DNA from: JABWAN01 sp041918175
GTDB lineage: Bacteria > Zhuqueibacterota > Zhuqueibacteria > Zhuqueibacterales > Zhuqueibacteraceae
DNA length: 64,000 nt
Reading direction: 5' to 3'
Assembly: GCA_041918175.1 (NCBI GenBank)
Contig: JAYRWE010000014.1
Coordinates: forward strand, 1-64,000
Part shown: positions 17,503 to 25,993 of the stretch, one piece after another
Position numbering within the stretch: position 1 is the stretch's first letter
Layout of the letters: every line of letters starts with the position of its first letter
Made by a program: the position numbers and the translations under genes
The notes under the pieces: generated by a model
Databases searched by the model: none
What the model saw: only the letters and a program-made list of their open reading frames with translations
Told to the model about the DNA's origin: nothing

Positions 17503-18885
17503 ATGACTAAACTTCTCCTCGCCGATGACGACGAAGCGCTGTGCGCGCAAATGCGTTGGGCTTTGGCGGAACACTATGAAGTCGTCACCGCGCACACGCC
17601 CGCGCAGGTGCTCGCAGCTTATGCCGCGCATGCGCCCGAGTTGGTGCTGCTTGATTTGAATTACAATCAAGCTGCGACCGCGGAAAACGAAGGCTTGGTG
17701 CTCATTGAAAAAATTTTGGCGCATGCGCAGCCCGTAAAAATCATCGTGGTCACCGGCAATCAAGAGCGTGAGGTGGCGCGCGCGGCATTACGCGCCGGGG
17801 CGCATGATCATTTGCTCAAGCCCATCAACCTCGACGAGTTGCGCGTGCTGTTGCAACGCGCGAGTGCCGTGGTGCAATTGGAAAAAGAAAGCTCGGCGCA
17901 AAGTGAAGCTGAGGCGTTGCTGGCTGCGGAGCAAACGTTGCTTGGACGCTCGCCGGAAATGCGCAGTCTCGTGCAAACCATCAAAACCGTAAGCCGCACG
18001 GATGCTGCGATGCTCATCACCGGCGAGAGCGGCACGGGCAAAGAACTGATCGCGCGCTTGGTGCATCAACTCAGTCCGCGACACGCGCAGCCCTTTGTGG
18101 CGATCAACTGCGGCGCGATTCCCGAAAACTTGCTCGAAAGCGAATTGTTCGGCCACGAAAAAGGCGCATTCACCGGCGCAACGGCGCAGCGCAAAGGCAA
18201 GTTCGAAGCGGGCAATCACGGAACGATTTTTTTGGATGAAATCGGCGAGCTGCCGCCGGTTTTGCAAGTGAAGCTTTTGCGCTTCCTGCAAAATCACACG
18301 ATCGAGCGCGTGGGCGGATCGACTGCGCTGTCACTCAATGTGCGCATGCTCGCGGCCACGAATCGCGAGTTGGAAAAGGAAATCGTTGCAGGCCGCTTTC
18401 GCGCGGATTTGTATTATCGCTTGAATGTCATTCACGTGCGTGTGCCGCCGTTGCGTGAGCGCGGCGAAGATTTGGAACTGCTCGCTCAACACTTTTTCAA
18501 AAGCTTTTCCGCGGAATATCAAAAAACATTGCGCGGCTTTTCGCCGCAAGCATTGCAACGCATGCGCGAGTATCATTGGCCCGGCAATGTGCGCGAGCTG
18601 GAAAACAAGATCCGCAAGGCCGTTATTCTCGCGCAGCATCACGTGCTCCTGCCGGAAGATCTCGCACTAAACGCGCAAACGAGCACGCGGCACGCGACGT
18701 TGCGCGAAGCGCTCGGCGCAGTGGAGCGCGACCTGTTAATCGCCGCGCTGCGCCGCCACGCCGGCGTGATCACCAATGTCGCCGCGGAATTAGGCGTCAC
18801 GCGCGTGACGCTATACGATTTGCTGAAGAAGCACAACCTCGATCATCAACAATTCAAAGTTCATTTAAAAGGTAAACAACCATGA
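17503..18885 (+). CDS. prsR: PEP-CTERM-box sigma-54 response regulator PrsR
   Basis: 460 residues from ATG 17503 (a TTG three codons earlier is possible). Receiver domain 1-125 with DDDE near the N-terminus, phosphoacceptor Asp in LVLLDLN (about 52) and K in LLKP. AAA+ domain about 145-380 with Walker A GESGTGKE, the sigma-54 contact loop GAFTGA, and Walker B GTIFLDEIGE. C-terminal Fis-type helix-turn-helix (VAAELGVTRVTLYDLLKK). Paired with PrsK, it is known to activate sigma-54 promoters of PEP-CTERM genes. A good sigma-54 site lies before the PEP-CTERM gene at 45603. The stop overlaps the exporter start by ATGA, so prsR and export genes are co-translated. Confidence 0.95.
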   Translation: MTKLLLADDDEALCAQMRWALAEHYEVVTAHTPAQVLAAYAAHAPELVLLDLNYNQAATAENEGLVLIEKILAHAQPVKIIVVTGNQEREVARAALRAGAHDHLLKPINLDELRVLLQRASAVVQLEKESSAQSEAEALLAAEQTLLGRSPEMRSLVQTIKTVSRTDAAMLITGESGTGKELIARLVHQLSPRHAQPFVAINCGAIPENLLESELFGHEKGAFTGATAQRKGKFEAGNHGTIFLDEIGELPPVLQVKLLRFLQNHTIERVGGSTALSLNVRMLAATNRELEKEIVAGRFRADLYYRLNVIHVRVPPLRERGEDLELLAQHFFKSFSAEYQKTLRGFSPQALQRMREYHWPGNVRELENKIRKAVILAQHHVLLPEDLALNAQTSTRHATLREALGAVERDLLIAALRRHAGVITNVAAELGVTRVTLYDLLKKHNLDHQQFKVHLKGKQP

Positions 18886-19859
18886 ACACTCGGATGCTTG
18901 TCCGGTGGATTTGCCTCGCATTGTTGTTCGCGAGCGTTCCGCAGCTCGGCTTGGCGCAAAGTGAAGGAGAGAAGCAAGAGTACGTCATCGGTGTGGGCGA
19001 TTTGCTCTCGGTCAAATTTTGGCAGCGGCCGGAGTTGGACACGGAAGCGCGCGTCAGCTCGAACGGCAAAATCGAAATGCCCCTCATCGGCTCTATTACC
19101 GCGGCCGGCTTGACCGTGAACCGCTTGCGACAAGACATCGTCAATCGCATATCGCTGCTCGATATTCGCGTGTCGCAGGCTTCAATCGTCGTGCGCGAGT
19201 TTGGCAGCAAGGTCGTGTATGTGACCGGCGCCGTGCTCACGCCGGGCAAGTTGAAGTTTGAGACGATTCCGAATCTTTGGCAAATCATTTTGGAAGCGGG
19301 CGGGCCGCAATCATATGCGCAATTGAATGACGTGACGATTGTGCGCGGCTCCGGCCCAGATGCCGGCCGCACGCTGCGCGTCGATCTCACCAGCGTCATC
19401 GAACGCGGCGAACTCGCTTCTTTGCCTCCGGTTTATCCCGGCGACAACGTGAGCGTGCCGGGCGTTCCGGTCACGGGGGTTGAAGGCGGAGGCGTTGCGC
19501 CGCTTGCCAACACGCAAGGAAAAATTATTCATGTGATCGGACAAGTGGCCAAGCCCGGCGTGTATGAATTGGAAAAAGACATGGACGTGTTCGATGCCAT
19601 GGTGCGCGCCGGCGGTCCGACCGAGCTTGCCAATTTAAAAGACGTGCGCCTCTATTTTCACGGCCAACATCAAGCCGAGGTCGCGTTGATCGATATGGAA
19701 AAATATTTGAAGAAGCCTTCGCCGCATCCGCTCAAGTTGCATGAAGGCGCCGCGATCTACGTTCCGCGCAAGCGCGAAATGCCGCGTTACGTTTCCGAAG
19801 GCATTCGCATTTTTCTCGCTTCTTCGGCGAGCTTCATCGTCGTGCAGATCATCCGTTAA
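18882..19859 (+). CDS. Wza-like polysaccharide export protein
   Basis: 325 residues. Signal peptide 1-23 (LGLAQ). Residues about 30-115 form the Poly_export domain (YVIGVGDLLSVKFW ... VSSNGKIEMPLIG), followed by two SLBB domains (about 118-190 and 210-285; VTGAVLTPGKLKFE, VIGQVAKPGVYELE). A hydrophobic helix closes the protein (about 305-323). It forms the outer-membrane channel part of the EPS exporter, working with the Wzz-like protein encoded next. No clear lipobox is seen. It corresponds to the exporter usually found in XrtA loci. Confidence 0.93.
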   Translation: MNTRMLVRWICLALLFASVPQLGLAQSEGEKQEYVIGVGDLLSVKFWQRPELDTEARVSSNGKIEMPLIGSITAAGLTVNRLRQDIVNRISLLDIRVSQASIVVREFGSKVVYVTGAVLTPGKLKFETIPNLWQIILEAGGPQSYAQLNDVTIVRGSGPDAGRTLRVDLTSVIERGELASLPPVYPGDNVSVPGVPVTGVEGGGVAPLANTQGKIIHVIGQVAKPGVYELEKDMDVFDAMVRAGGPTELANLKDVRLYFHGQHQAEVALIDMEKYLKKPSPHPLKLHEGAAIYVPRKREMPRYVSEGIRIFLASSASFIVVQIIR

Positions 19860-19884
19860 TGCCTCATTCATTCTCTCCGAACTT

Positions 19885-21813
19885 ATGAACGCGCAAGAGC
19901 ACAATTCCCAGCCCACGGCCGAACAACTGCTATCGTTGCTGAATCAAAAACGCGAGTTTGATTGGCGGCAGTATTGGGCGGTTCTCGGGCGGCGCAAATG
20001 GTGGGTCATCATTCCGATAATCTTCTTCACGAGTGCGAGCGTCGTCCTCGCCATGCTTTATATTAAACCGATGTACGAAGCCTCGGCGACCATTCAGGTT
20101 TCGCCGAGCCGGTTGCAGCGTTCGATGCGCGAAGTGACGCCGGGCGTTTCCAATGCGGTGGATTATCGCGAATTGCAAAAGAAGATTCTAAACACGCCCA
20201 ATCTTTTGCAGTTGATTCAGCGTTTGGAATTGAGCAAAGATCCCGTGGCGAATGAAACCGCAAAGACGCTGCACGCCAAAGCGAAGTGGCTGCCTTATGA
20301 TGAAGTGCTGGAGCGCGTGCTGCTTGAAATTTTGCGCGAGAATTTGGCCGTGCAAATGAATCCCGGCGCGCAGCTTTTTCAAATTACGGCGCGCAATGAG
20401 TCGCCGCGCCTGGCTTATCGCTTGGTGAAATCGCTGACGGAAATCTTCGTTGATGAATCGAAAAAGAACGAGCTGCGCGGCATTCGCGGGGTGATGGAGT
20501 TTAGCAACGAGCAGTTGGAGATTTATGAACAAAAGGTGAAGGCTTCCGAAGGCAAGCTGCAAGCCTTGAAAGAGCGCCAAGCCTCGGCGCAGGTGCAAAA
20601 AATCGGATTGGATGCGAACAGCGTTTTGCAACTGCGCAAACTCATCAGCACGAGCGAGAGCGCGATTGCGGAGCGGCAACGCAAACTGAACGATTTACAA
20701 AATGATTTGCGTTTGCCCGCGATTCCCTTGTTGTGGGAGCGCGAGCCGGAAATGCGGGAAGTCAAAACGAAGATCGAAGCCAAGATGGCGGACTTCAAAA
20801 AGAGCACGATTGCCGTGGGGTTGCGCACCGATTCTGAGTTGACGTTAGACAGCGAAGTCAACGTCTTGCGGCAAGAGTATCTGCGCCTGTTGGAAAGCGC
20901 CGTGGCGCGCTCTTATTCCACTTTATCGCCGGAGCTGCAGAGCGCAATGACGGAGTATCAATTGGGGCAGATGGATCTATACATCTTGCGCACGCGCTCT
21001 GCCGTTGCGAATGATCTTTTGCAACGTTACGCGCAAATGAGCACAGCCGCGCCTGCGGACGAAATCGAGTTGCTCCGTTTGGAAGCGGAGTTGGAGCAGA
21101 ACCGCCGCATCTATGAAGTGTTTTTGGAGCAATCGCGCGGCTCGCAAATCGAAGAGGCGCTGCAGAACAGTGACGCCGATTTCAAATACAGCGTGATTGA
21201 AGCCGCGAGCATTCCTGTAGAGCCGGTCGGCGGCAGCAAGCGAGTGTTTGTGCTCGGCGCGTTTGGCGTCAGCGTGATTTTGGGCTTCAGCTTGGTGATC
21301 GTGTTGGAATTGTCCGATCAATCCATTCGGCAGGTGAAAGACATCGAGCAATTGTTGGGCACGCCGGTGTGGGGCATCATTCCCAAAATCGGCGTCTCGT
21401 TTGAGCAATGGCAAAAAATTCTCGCGAAGAACTATAAGAACGAAGAAGAACCGGCTCCTTCCGCGAGGGCGACGAAAGCCGTGCGCACGAAAACCGCAGC
21501 AACGAAAATAACCAGCGCTGCACCGCAACCGCCGCTGGGAAGAGTCACGAGCGTGAAAACCGCGCAGCAGGAATTTCACATTCGCTCCGGCAAGCCGCCC
21601 AAAGTGTTTCGTCGAAATGAAACGCAAGCGCCGCCAACGGAAAACACCACTACGCGTGCCGCGAATCTCACGCCCGCGCCCGAGCCGATTATCCAGCAAA
21701 CGCCGCCGCGTAACGTCGAGACCGAGACTCAAAAATTTACGATCACAAACGGCGTGAAAGAAAAGCCGCCCGTGCGCGCAGCGACAAAAGAAAACGATGA
21801 GTGGATTGTCTAG
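19885..21813 (+). CDS. Wzz/GumC-type chain-length determinant
   Basis: 642 residues from ATG 19885; the reading frame is open further upstream but that part only mirrors the exporter gene. Wzz domain with a membrane helix at about 33-53 (WWVIIPIIFFTSASVVL), a long periplasmic coiled coil (about 200-430), a second helix at about 455-480 and a cytoplasmic Thr/Lys/Pro-rich tail (about 530-642) that lacks a kinase domain. It controls chain length and couples the exporter to the tyrosine kinase, which is a separate gene directly downstream. The C-terminal tail is longer than usual and could be the kinase docking segment. Confidence 0.9.
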   Translation: MNAQEHNSQPTAEQLLSLLNQKREFDWRQYWAVLGRRKWWVIIPIIFFTSASVVLAMLYIKPMYEASATIQVSPSRLQRSMREVTPGVSNAVDYRELQKKILNTPNLLQLIQRLELSKDPVANETAKTLHAKAKWLPYDEVLERVLLEILRENLAVQMNPGAQLFQITARNESPRLAYRLVKSLTEIFVDESKKNELRGIRGVMEFSNEQLEIYEQKVKASEGKLQALKERQASAQVQKIGLDANSVLQLRKLISTSESAIAERQRKLNDLQNDLRLPAIPLLWEREPEMREVKTKIEAKMADFKKSTIAVGLRTDSELTLDSEVNVLRQEYLRLLESAVARSYSTLSPELQSAMTEYQLGQMDLYILRTRSAVANDLLQRYAQMSTAAPADEIELLRLEAELEQNRRIYEVFLEQSRGSQIEEALQNSDADFKYSVIEAASIPVEPVGGSKRVFVLGAFGVSVILGFSLVIVLELSDQSIRQVKDIEQLLGTPVWGIIPKIGVSFEQWQKILAKNYKNEEEPAPSARATKAVRTKTAATKITSAAPQPPLGRVTSVKTAQQEFHIRSGKPPKVFRRNETQAPPTENTTTRAANLTPAPEPIIQQTPPRNVETETQKFTITNGVKEKPPVRAATKENDEWIV

Positions 21814-21816
21814 CAA

Positions 21817-22542
21817 ATGGCCCACATGAAAAAAGACACCTCTAAAAAGCGCGCTTATGGCTATTACGAAGAGACCCCGGAGGCCACGGCGTTCAAGCGC
21901 TTGTACAACAAACTGCAGAAGCAATATGACGAACGGGGCATGCGCGTGTTCATGACTTCCAGCTCGAACACCGGGGAGGGCAAGAGCACGACGACGGCAT
22001 TTTTAGCAACGGCAAGCGCGCGTTATCGGCAGAACGATACGGTGCTCGTTGATTGTGATTTGCGGCGCCCGGTGATCCACAAGATGTATCATTTGCCCAA
22101 CGAGGGCGGCGTCGCGGATATTCTCGCGCACGGCGTGAGTCTGCGTTCCGTGTTGAAACCGACGGTGATTCCAAATTTAAAAGTGATCACCGCGGGCATA
22201 GCTGAAAGCAGTCCGGCAGATTTGTTTTCTTCGGAGCGTTTGACGCAAATGATTTCGCGCCTGCGCCAAGCCTTTCAAATCGTCTTGCTCGACGCGCCGC
22301 CGATCATTCCGGTGAGCGATTCCTTGTTGTTGAGCAATGTCGTGGACGGCATTCTCTTCGTCTGCAAAGCCGGCGTGACCCAAAGGCGCGTGGCGCAACA
22401 TGCGCTCGAACTGTTGGAAGACAATCGGAAAAAATTATTGGGCGTGATCATAAACAACATGAAGGGCCTTTTGCCCTACTATTATGATTACTATTACTAC
22501 GACTATAAGTATTATGGTCACGCAAATTACGATTTGGAATAG
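21817..22542 (+). CDS. CpsD/CapB-family tyrosine kinase
   Basis: 241 residues; starts 3 bases after the Wzz-like stop. Bacterial tyrosine kinase fold with Walker A SSNTGEGKST (about 46-56), Walker A' VLVDCDLRRP (about 75-84) and Walker B IVLLDAPP (about 158-165). The C-terminus is a striking Tyr cluster (about 219-240) in which most residues are Tyr or Asp; these are the expected autophosphorylation sites. With the Wzz-like partner it cycles EPS polymerisation and export. An RxxR-type N-terminal region links it to the Wzz tail. Confidence 0.94.
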   Translation: MAHMKKDTSKKRAYGYYEETPEATAFKRLYNKLQKQYDERGMRVFMTSSSNTGEGKSTTTAFLATASARYRQNDTVLVDCDLRRPVIHKMYHLPNEGGVADILAHGVSLRSVLKPTVIPNLKVITAGIAESSPADLFSSERLTQMISRLRQAFQIVLLDAPPIIPVSDSLLLSNVVDGILFVCKAGVTQRRVAQHALELLEDNRKKLLGVIINNMKGLLPYYYDYYYYDYKYYGHANYDLE

Positions 22543-22650
22543 CGCGAAGTAGAGACGAGGATTGTGGCAGCACATGGAGCCGGTTTTGTCAGCGCACGCG
22601 CGGCGCTCGCGGAAAAAGCCAACGCCTTTTCGCGCGAGGTGCGCCCGCCG

Positions 22651-23685
22651 ATGATGCAAGTCAAACTTCTTTTGCCGGAAGACGAGCCGCGTTGGGAGCA
22701 GTTCGTCGAAAGCATGGCCGCAGGCACGTTGTTTCATAAAAACGGCTGGCGGCGTATTGTCGAAGCGACGTTCGATTATCGTTCGCATTATTTGCTCGCC
22801 GAGCGCGCCGGTGAAATTCGCGGCGTGTTGCCGCTGTTTCACGTGCGCTCGTGGTTTGCAGGCAATGCGGTGATTTCCACGCCGTTTGCGGTTTATGGCG
22901 GCTTGCTCGCCACGGAAGCGGAAGCGGAGCACGCCTTGTTATGCGCCGGCAAAGCCTTTGCCGACAAACACGGCGCGAGTTATGTGGAATTGCGCCAACG
23001 CTTCGCGAGCACGCATCCCGAATTGCAGACGCGCGAGAATCTTTACTGCACGTTTATCAAACCGCTCACTGCAAACGCGGAAGAGAATTTTAATGCCTTG
23101 CCGCGCGAAGCCCGCCGCATGGTGCGCAAAGGCGAGAAGGCCGGCTTGGTGGCAAAGTTTGACAATGAGCGCGTGCGCGATTTTTATGAAATCTACGCTG
23201 CCTCCGTGCGCTCTTTGGGCACGCCGGTTTTTCCCCTGAGCTTGTTTGAAAACTGCCTGCGCGAGTTCAAAGACCATGCGGACATTCTGCTCATTTTACA
23301 CGAAGAGCAACCGATTGCAGGCGTGCTCTCGTTTTATCATCGCGACACCGTGTTGCCGTATTACGGCGGCTCATTGCCCGATAAGAATCATCTCGCGCCG
23401 AACAACTTCATGTATTGGGCGCTCATGAAAAGCGCGGGCGAACGCGGCCTGCGTTATTTCGATTTTGGCCGCAGCAAGAACAGCACGGGCGCTTTTCATT
23501 TCAAGCGCCACATGGGATTTGAGCACACGCCTTTGCCTTATCAATATCAAATGATGAACGGCGCGCCCTTGCCCAACAACAATCCCACCAATCCGAAATT
23601 TCACCTCGCCATCAAATTGTGGCAAAAGCTTCCCCTCGAATTGACGAAAGCGCTTGGCCCGCGCTTGGTCAAACAATTTCCATAA
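22651..23685 (+). CDS. FemAB-family protein of the XrtA/PEP-CTERM system
   Basis: 344 residues from ATG 22651, preferred over an upstream GTG because GAGGT lies 10 bases before it and family members begin near VKLLL. Two GNAT-like halves: residues about 10-150 and 165-320, with REARRMVRKGEKAGL and KNSTGAFHFKRHMGFE typical of the exosortase-linked FemAB branch. FemAB relatives use aminoacyl-tRNA to add amino acids to cell-wall or glycan acceptors. Here it probably modifies an EPS or sorting intermediate; the substrate is unknown. Confidence 0.88.
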   Translation: MMQVKLLLPEDEPRWEQFVESMAAGTLFHKNGWRRIVEATFDYRSHYLLAERAGEIRGVLPLFHVRSWFAGNAVISTPFAVYGGLLATEAEAEHALLCAGKAFADKHGASYVELRQRFASTHPELQTRENLYCTFIKPLTANAEENFNALPREARRMVRKGEKAGLVAKFDNERVRDFYEIYAASVRSLGTPVFPLSLFENCLREFKDHADILLILHEEQPIAGVLSFYHRDTVLPYYGGSLPDKNHLAPNNFMYWALMKSAGERGLRYFDFGRSKNSTGAFHFKRHMGFEHTPLPYQYQMMNGAPLPNNNPTNPKFHLAIKLWQKLPLELTKALGPRLVKQFP

Positions 23686-23702
23686 CCCGCGGGACGACAA
23701 AC

Positions 23703-24716
23703 GTGAACGCTAACAGCGCCCGAAAATTTCTCCTTGTCGGCGGCAAGCTCAAGCCGGAGGTCGCCGGGCAACCGGAGTGGACGCACTATGAAAAGGCTCT
23801 CATCGTTGAATGTGAAGCCCCCGTGGGAAAATGCGCGACGAAGCTGGAATATCTCACGCCGCCCACGGCCTGCGCCGTTGCCGATAATCCTTCGATCTTA
23901 TTCAAAGCCGCGACATTGCACGGCAACGAGTTTTTTCTTTGCACGCAGACCGAAGTGCTCATTCATCGCCTGCCCGATTTGCAATGCACGCATTATATCT
24001 CGCTGCCGTGCTTCAACGATGTGCATCACGTGCGGCCCACGAATCACGGCACGTTGCTCGTCGCCGTCACCGGCTTGGACCTCGTCGTCGAAATCAATCG
24101 CGCCGGCGAAATTTTGCGCGAATGGAGCGTGGCCGCAACTGACACGTGGAGCCGCTTCTCGCGCGGTGTTGACTACCGCACCGTCGTTTCCACCAAACCG
24201 CATCTCGCGCATCCCAACTATGTCTTTCTCGCGGGAGATGAAATTTGGGCCACGCGCTTCGAGCAACGCGACGCCGTGTGTTTGACGCAACCCGAGCGTC
24301 GCATCGACATCGGCCTCGGCGGCCCGCATGACGGCATTGTGTGCGAGCGCCATGTTTATTTCACCACGGTCAACGGCCATATCGTCAAAGCGGATTGGGC
24401 GAGCGGCCAAGTCGTGCAGACTTTCGATCTCAATCACATGAGCGGCGCGCATGGCCCATTGGGATGGTGCCGCGGCTTATCGCTGTTGGATGCAACGCAT
24501 GCCGTCGTCGGCTTTTCTCGTTTGCGCCCGACCAAGTTTCGCGAAAATATCGCGTGGGTCAAACGTTGGGCGAAATCAAGTCTCGGCATTCCTGAATCCG
24601 TCGCATCGAAGCCGACGCGCATCGCATGCTACAATCTCAAAGCCGGACGTTTGCTTTGGGAAATGAATGTCGAAGCCGCAGGCCTCAACGCGATATTCTC
24701 GATTCATCCTGCATGA
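23703..24716 (+). CDS. Conserved beta-propeller-like protein of the EPS locus
   Basis: 337 residues from GTG 23703, which follows GCGGGAC. No signal peptide. Repeated strands with W/F and GG turns (HVRPTNHGTLLVAVTGLD, GGPHDGIVCERHVYFTTVNGHIV) suggest a six-bladed propeller similar to TIGR03032/DUF4915 proteins that lie in EPS loci. The function is unknown. The stop overlaps the next start by ATGA, so it is co-translated with the glycosyltransferase that follows. Confidence 0.65.
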   Translation: MNANSARKFLLVGGKLKPEVAGQPEWTHYEKALIVECEAPVGKCATKLEYLTPPTACAVADNPSILFKAATLHGNEFFLCTQTEVLIHRLPDLQCTHYISLPCFNDVHHVRPTNHGTLLVAVTGLDLVVEINRAGEILREWSVAATDTWSRFSRGVDYRTVVSTKPHLAHPNYVFLAGDEIWATRFEQRDAVCLTQPERRIDIGLGGPHDGIVCERHVYFTTVNGHIVKADWASGQVVQTFDLNHMSGAHGPLGWCRGLSLLDATHAVVGFSRLRPTKFRENIAWVKRWAKSSLGIPESVASKPTRIACYNLKAGRLLWEMNVEAAGLNAIFSIHPA

Positions 24717-25993
24717 AGATTTTGTTCCTCGCGCATCGCATTCCCTTCCCGCCGGATAAGGGCGATAAGATTCGCTCCTTTCAAGTGCTACAGTATCTTT
24801 CCGCCCGCCATGAAGTACATCTCGTTTGTTTGATCGACAATCCGCGCGACGTGCGCGCCGCGGAAGAGTTGCGGCGCACGCAGCCGCATTTGGTTTATGA
24901 AGAGTTGAAGCCGTTCGCGCAGCGTGTGCGCATGCTCAAAGCGCTCTGGCAGAATAAGCCGCTCACGGTTTCATATTTCTACCTGCCGCGTTTGCAGCGG
25001 CAACTCGATGCGCTTATGGCGCGCGAACGTTTTGACGCGCTCTTGGTTTATTCCTCCACGATGGCGGAATACGTGCGCACTTGTAAAATTCCGTTGCGCG
25101 TGATGGACTTCTGCGATCTTGATTCGCAAAAATTCAAGCAATATGCCGAAGTCACGCCTCCGCCGTTCTCGTGGCTCTATCGTTTCGAAGGCAAGCGCCT
25201 CGCCCGCTATGAGCGCGAAGCCGCGCAACATTTCAAACACGTGCTTTTCATCAACCCGCAAGAGCGGCTTTTGTTTGAAAAAAATCTTGGGGGCAAAAAC
25301 ACCGCGCTTATGAGCAACGGCGTTGATTGGGCGTATTATAATTCCCCCCTTGAGGGAAGCGAGGGGGGTGTTGTTCATGACAAGCACAATTCAAAGCACA
25401 CTCCCCTCAAGGGGGGAATTATAACGCAGCCTTATATCGCTTTCACCGGCGCGATGGATTATTTGCCGAACGTTGACGCGGCGCATTGGTGCGCGATCGA
25501 AATTTTTCCCGCGCTGCGCGCGCACGTGCCGGAGTTGGAGTTTTATATCATCGGCGGAAATCCCGCGCGCAAAATTCGTAAGCTGCATCAACCCCAACAC
25601 GGCATACACGTCACCGGCTATTTGCCGGATTTGCGCCCATTGTTGAAAGGCGCAAGCGTGTTTGTCGCGCCCATGCGCATCGCGCGCGGCATGCAAACCA
25701 AAATTCTCGAAGCCATGGCGTGTGGCGTGCCCGTGGTCACCAGCAGTGCCGCGGCGCGCGGCATCGGCGCGGAAGCAGAAAGAGAAGTCTTGCTCGCCGA
25801 CACCGCAAAAGATTTCGCGCGACAAGTGTTGCGGCTCTTGCAAAACGCGGATGAAGCCGAACGTTTACGACAGCATGCTTTGGCTTTTATCAAGGCGCGT
25901 TTCGATTGGCAAAAGAATCTTGCGGTGTTGGAGCACTTGCTACAGCACGAGGCGATTGCAGCATCGCCGCGTGGGAGCTTCGTGTCTCATTGA
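24713..25993 (+). CDS. XrtA-associated glycosyltransferase (TIGR03087 type) with in-frame repeat insert
   Basis: 426 residues. GT-B glycosyltransferase group 1. The N-domain begins KILFLAHRIPFPPDKGDKIR and the C-domain carries FTGAMDYLPNVDA and the sugar-nucleotide stretch ILEAMACGVPVV. These fit the exosortase-linked TIGR03087 family. Between the conserved NGVD-AYY and YIAFTGAMDY segments lie about 28 extra residues (about 208-237) encoded by a complete 89-bp family-A palindromic element (25336-25424). The reading frame is kept and the insert falls in the variable interdomain loop, so the enzyme may still work. It overlaps the next gene at TTGA. Confidence 0.9.
   Translation: MKILFLAHRIPFPPDKGDKIRSFQVLQYLSARHEVHLVCLIDNPRDVRAAEELRRTQPHLVYEELKPFAQRVRMLKALWQNKPLTVSYFYLPRLQRQLDALMARERFDALLVYSSTMAEYVRTCKIPLRVMDFCDLDSQKFKQYAEVTPPPFSWLYRFEGKRLARYEREAAQHFKHVLFINPQERLLFEKNLGGKNTALMSNGVDWAYYNSPLEGSEGGVVHDKHNSKHTPLKGGIITQPYIAFTGAMDYLPNVDAAHWCAIEIFPALRAHVPELEFYIIGGNPARKIRKLHQPQHGIHVTGYLPDLRPLLKGASVFVAPMRIARGMQTKILEAMACGVPVVTSSAAARGIGAEAEREVLLADTAKDFARQVLRLLQNADEAERLRQHALAFIKARFDWQKNLAVLEHLLQHEAIAASPRGSFVSH
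25336..25424. mobile_element. Family A element inserted in frame in a glycosyltransferase gene
   Basis: Perfect terminal repeats TTATAATTCCCCCCTTGAGG at the left and CCTCAAGGGGGGAATTATAA at the right, each with a hairpin core. It is shorter (89 bp) than the other paired copies (about 150 bp). No stop codon arises in the host frame. Confidence 0.85.
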
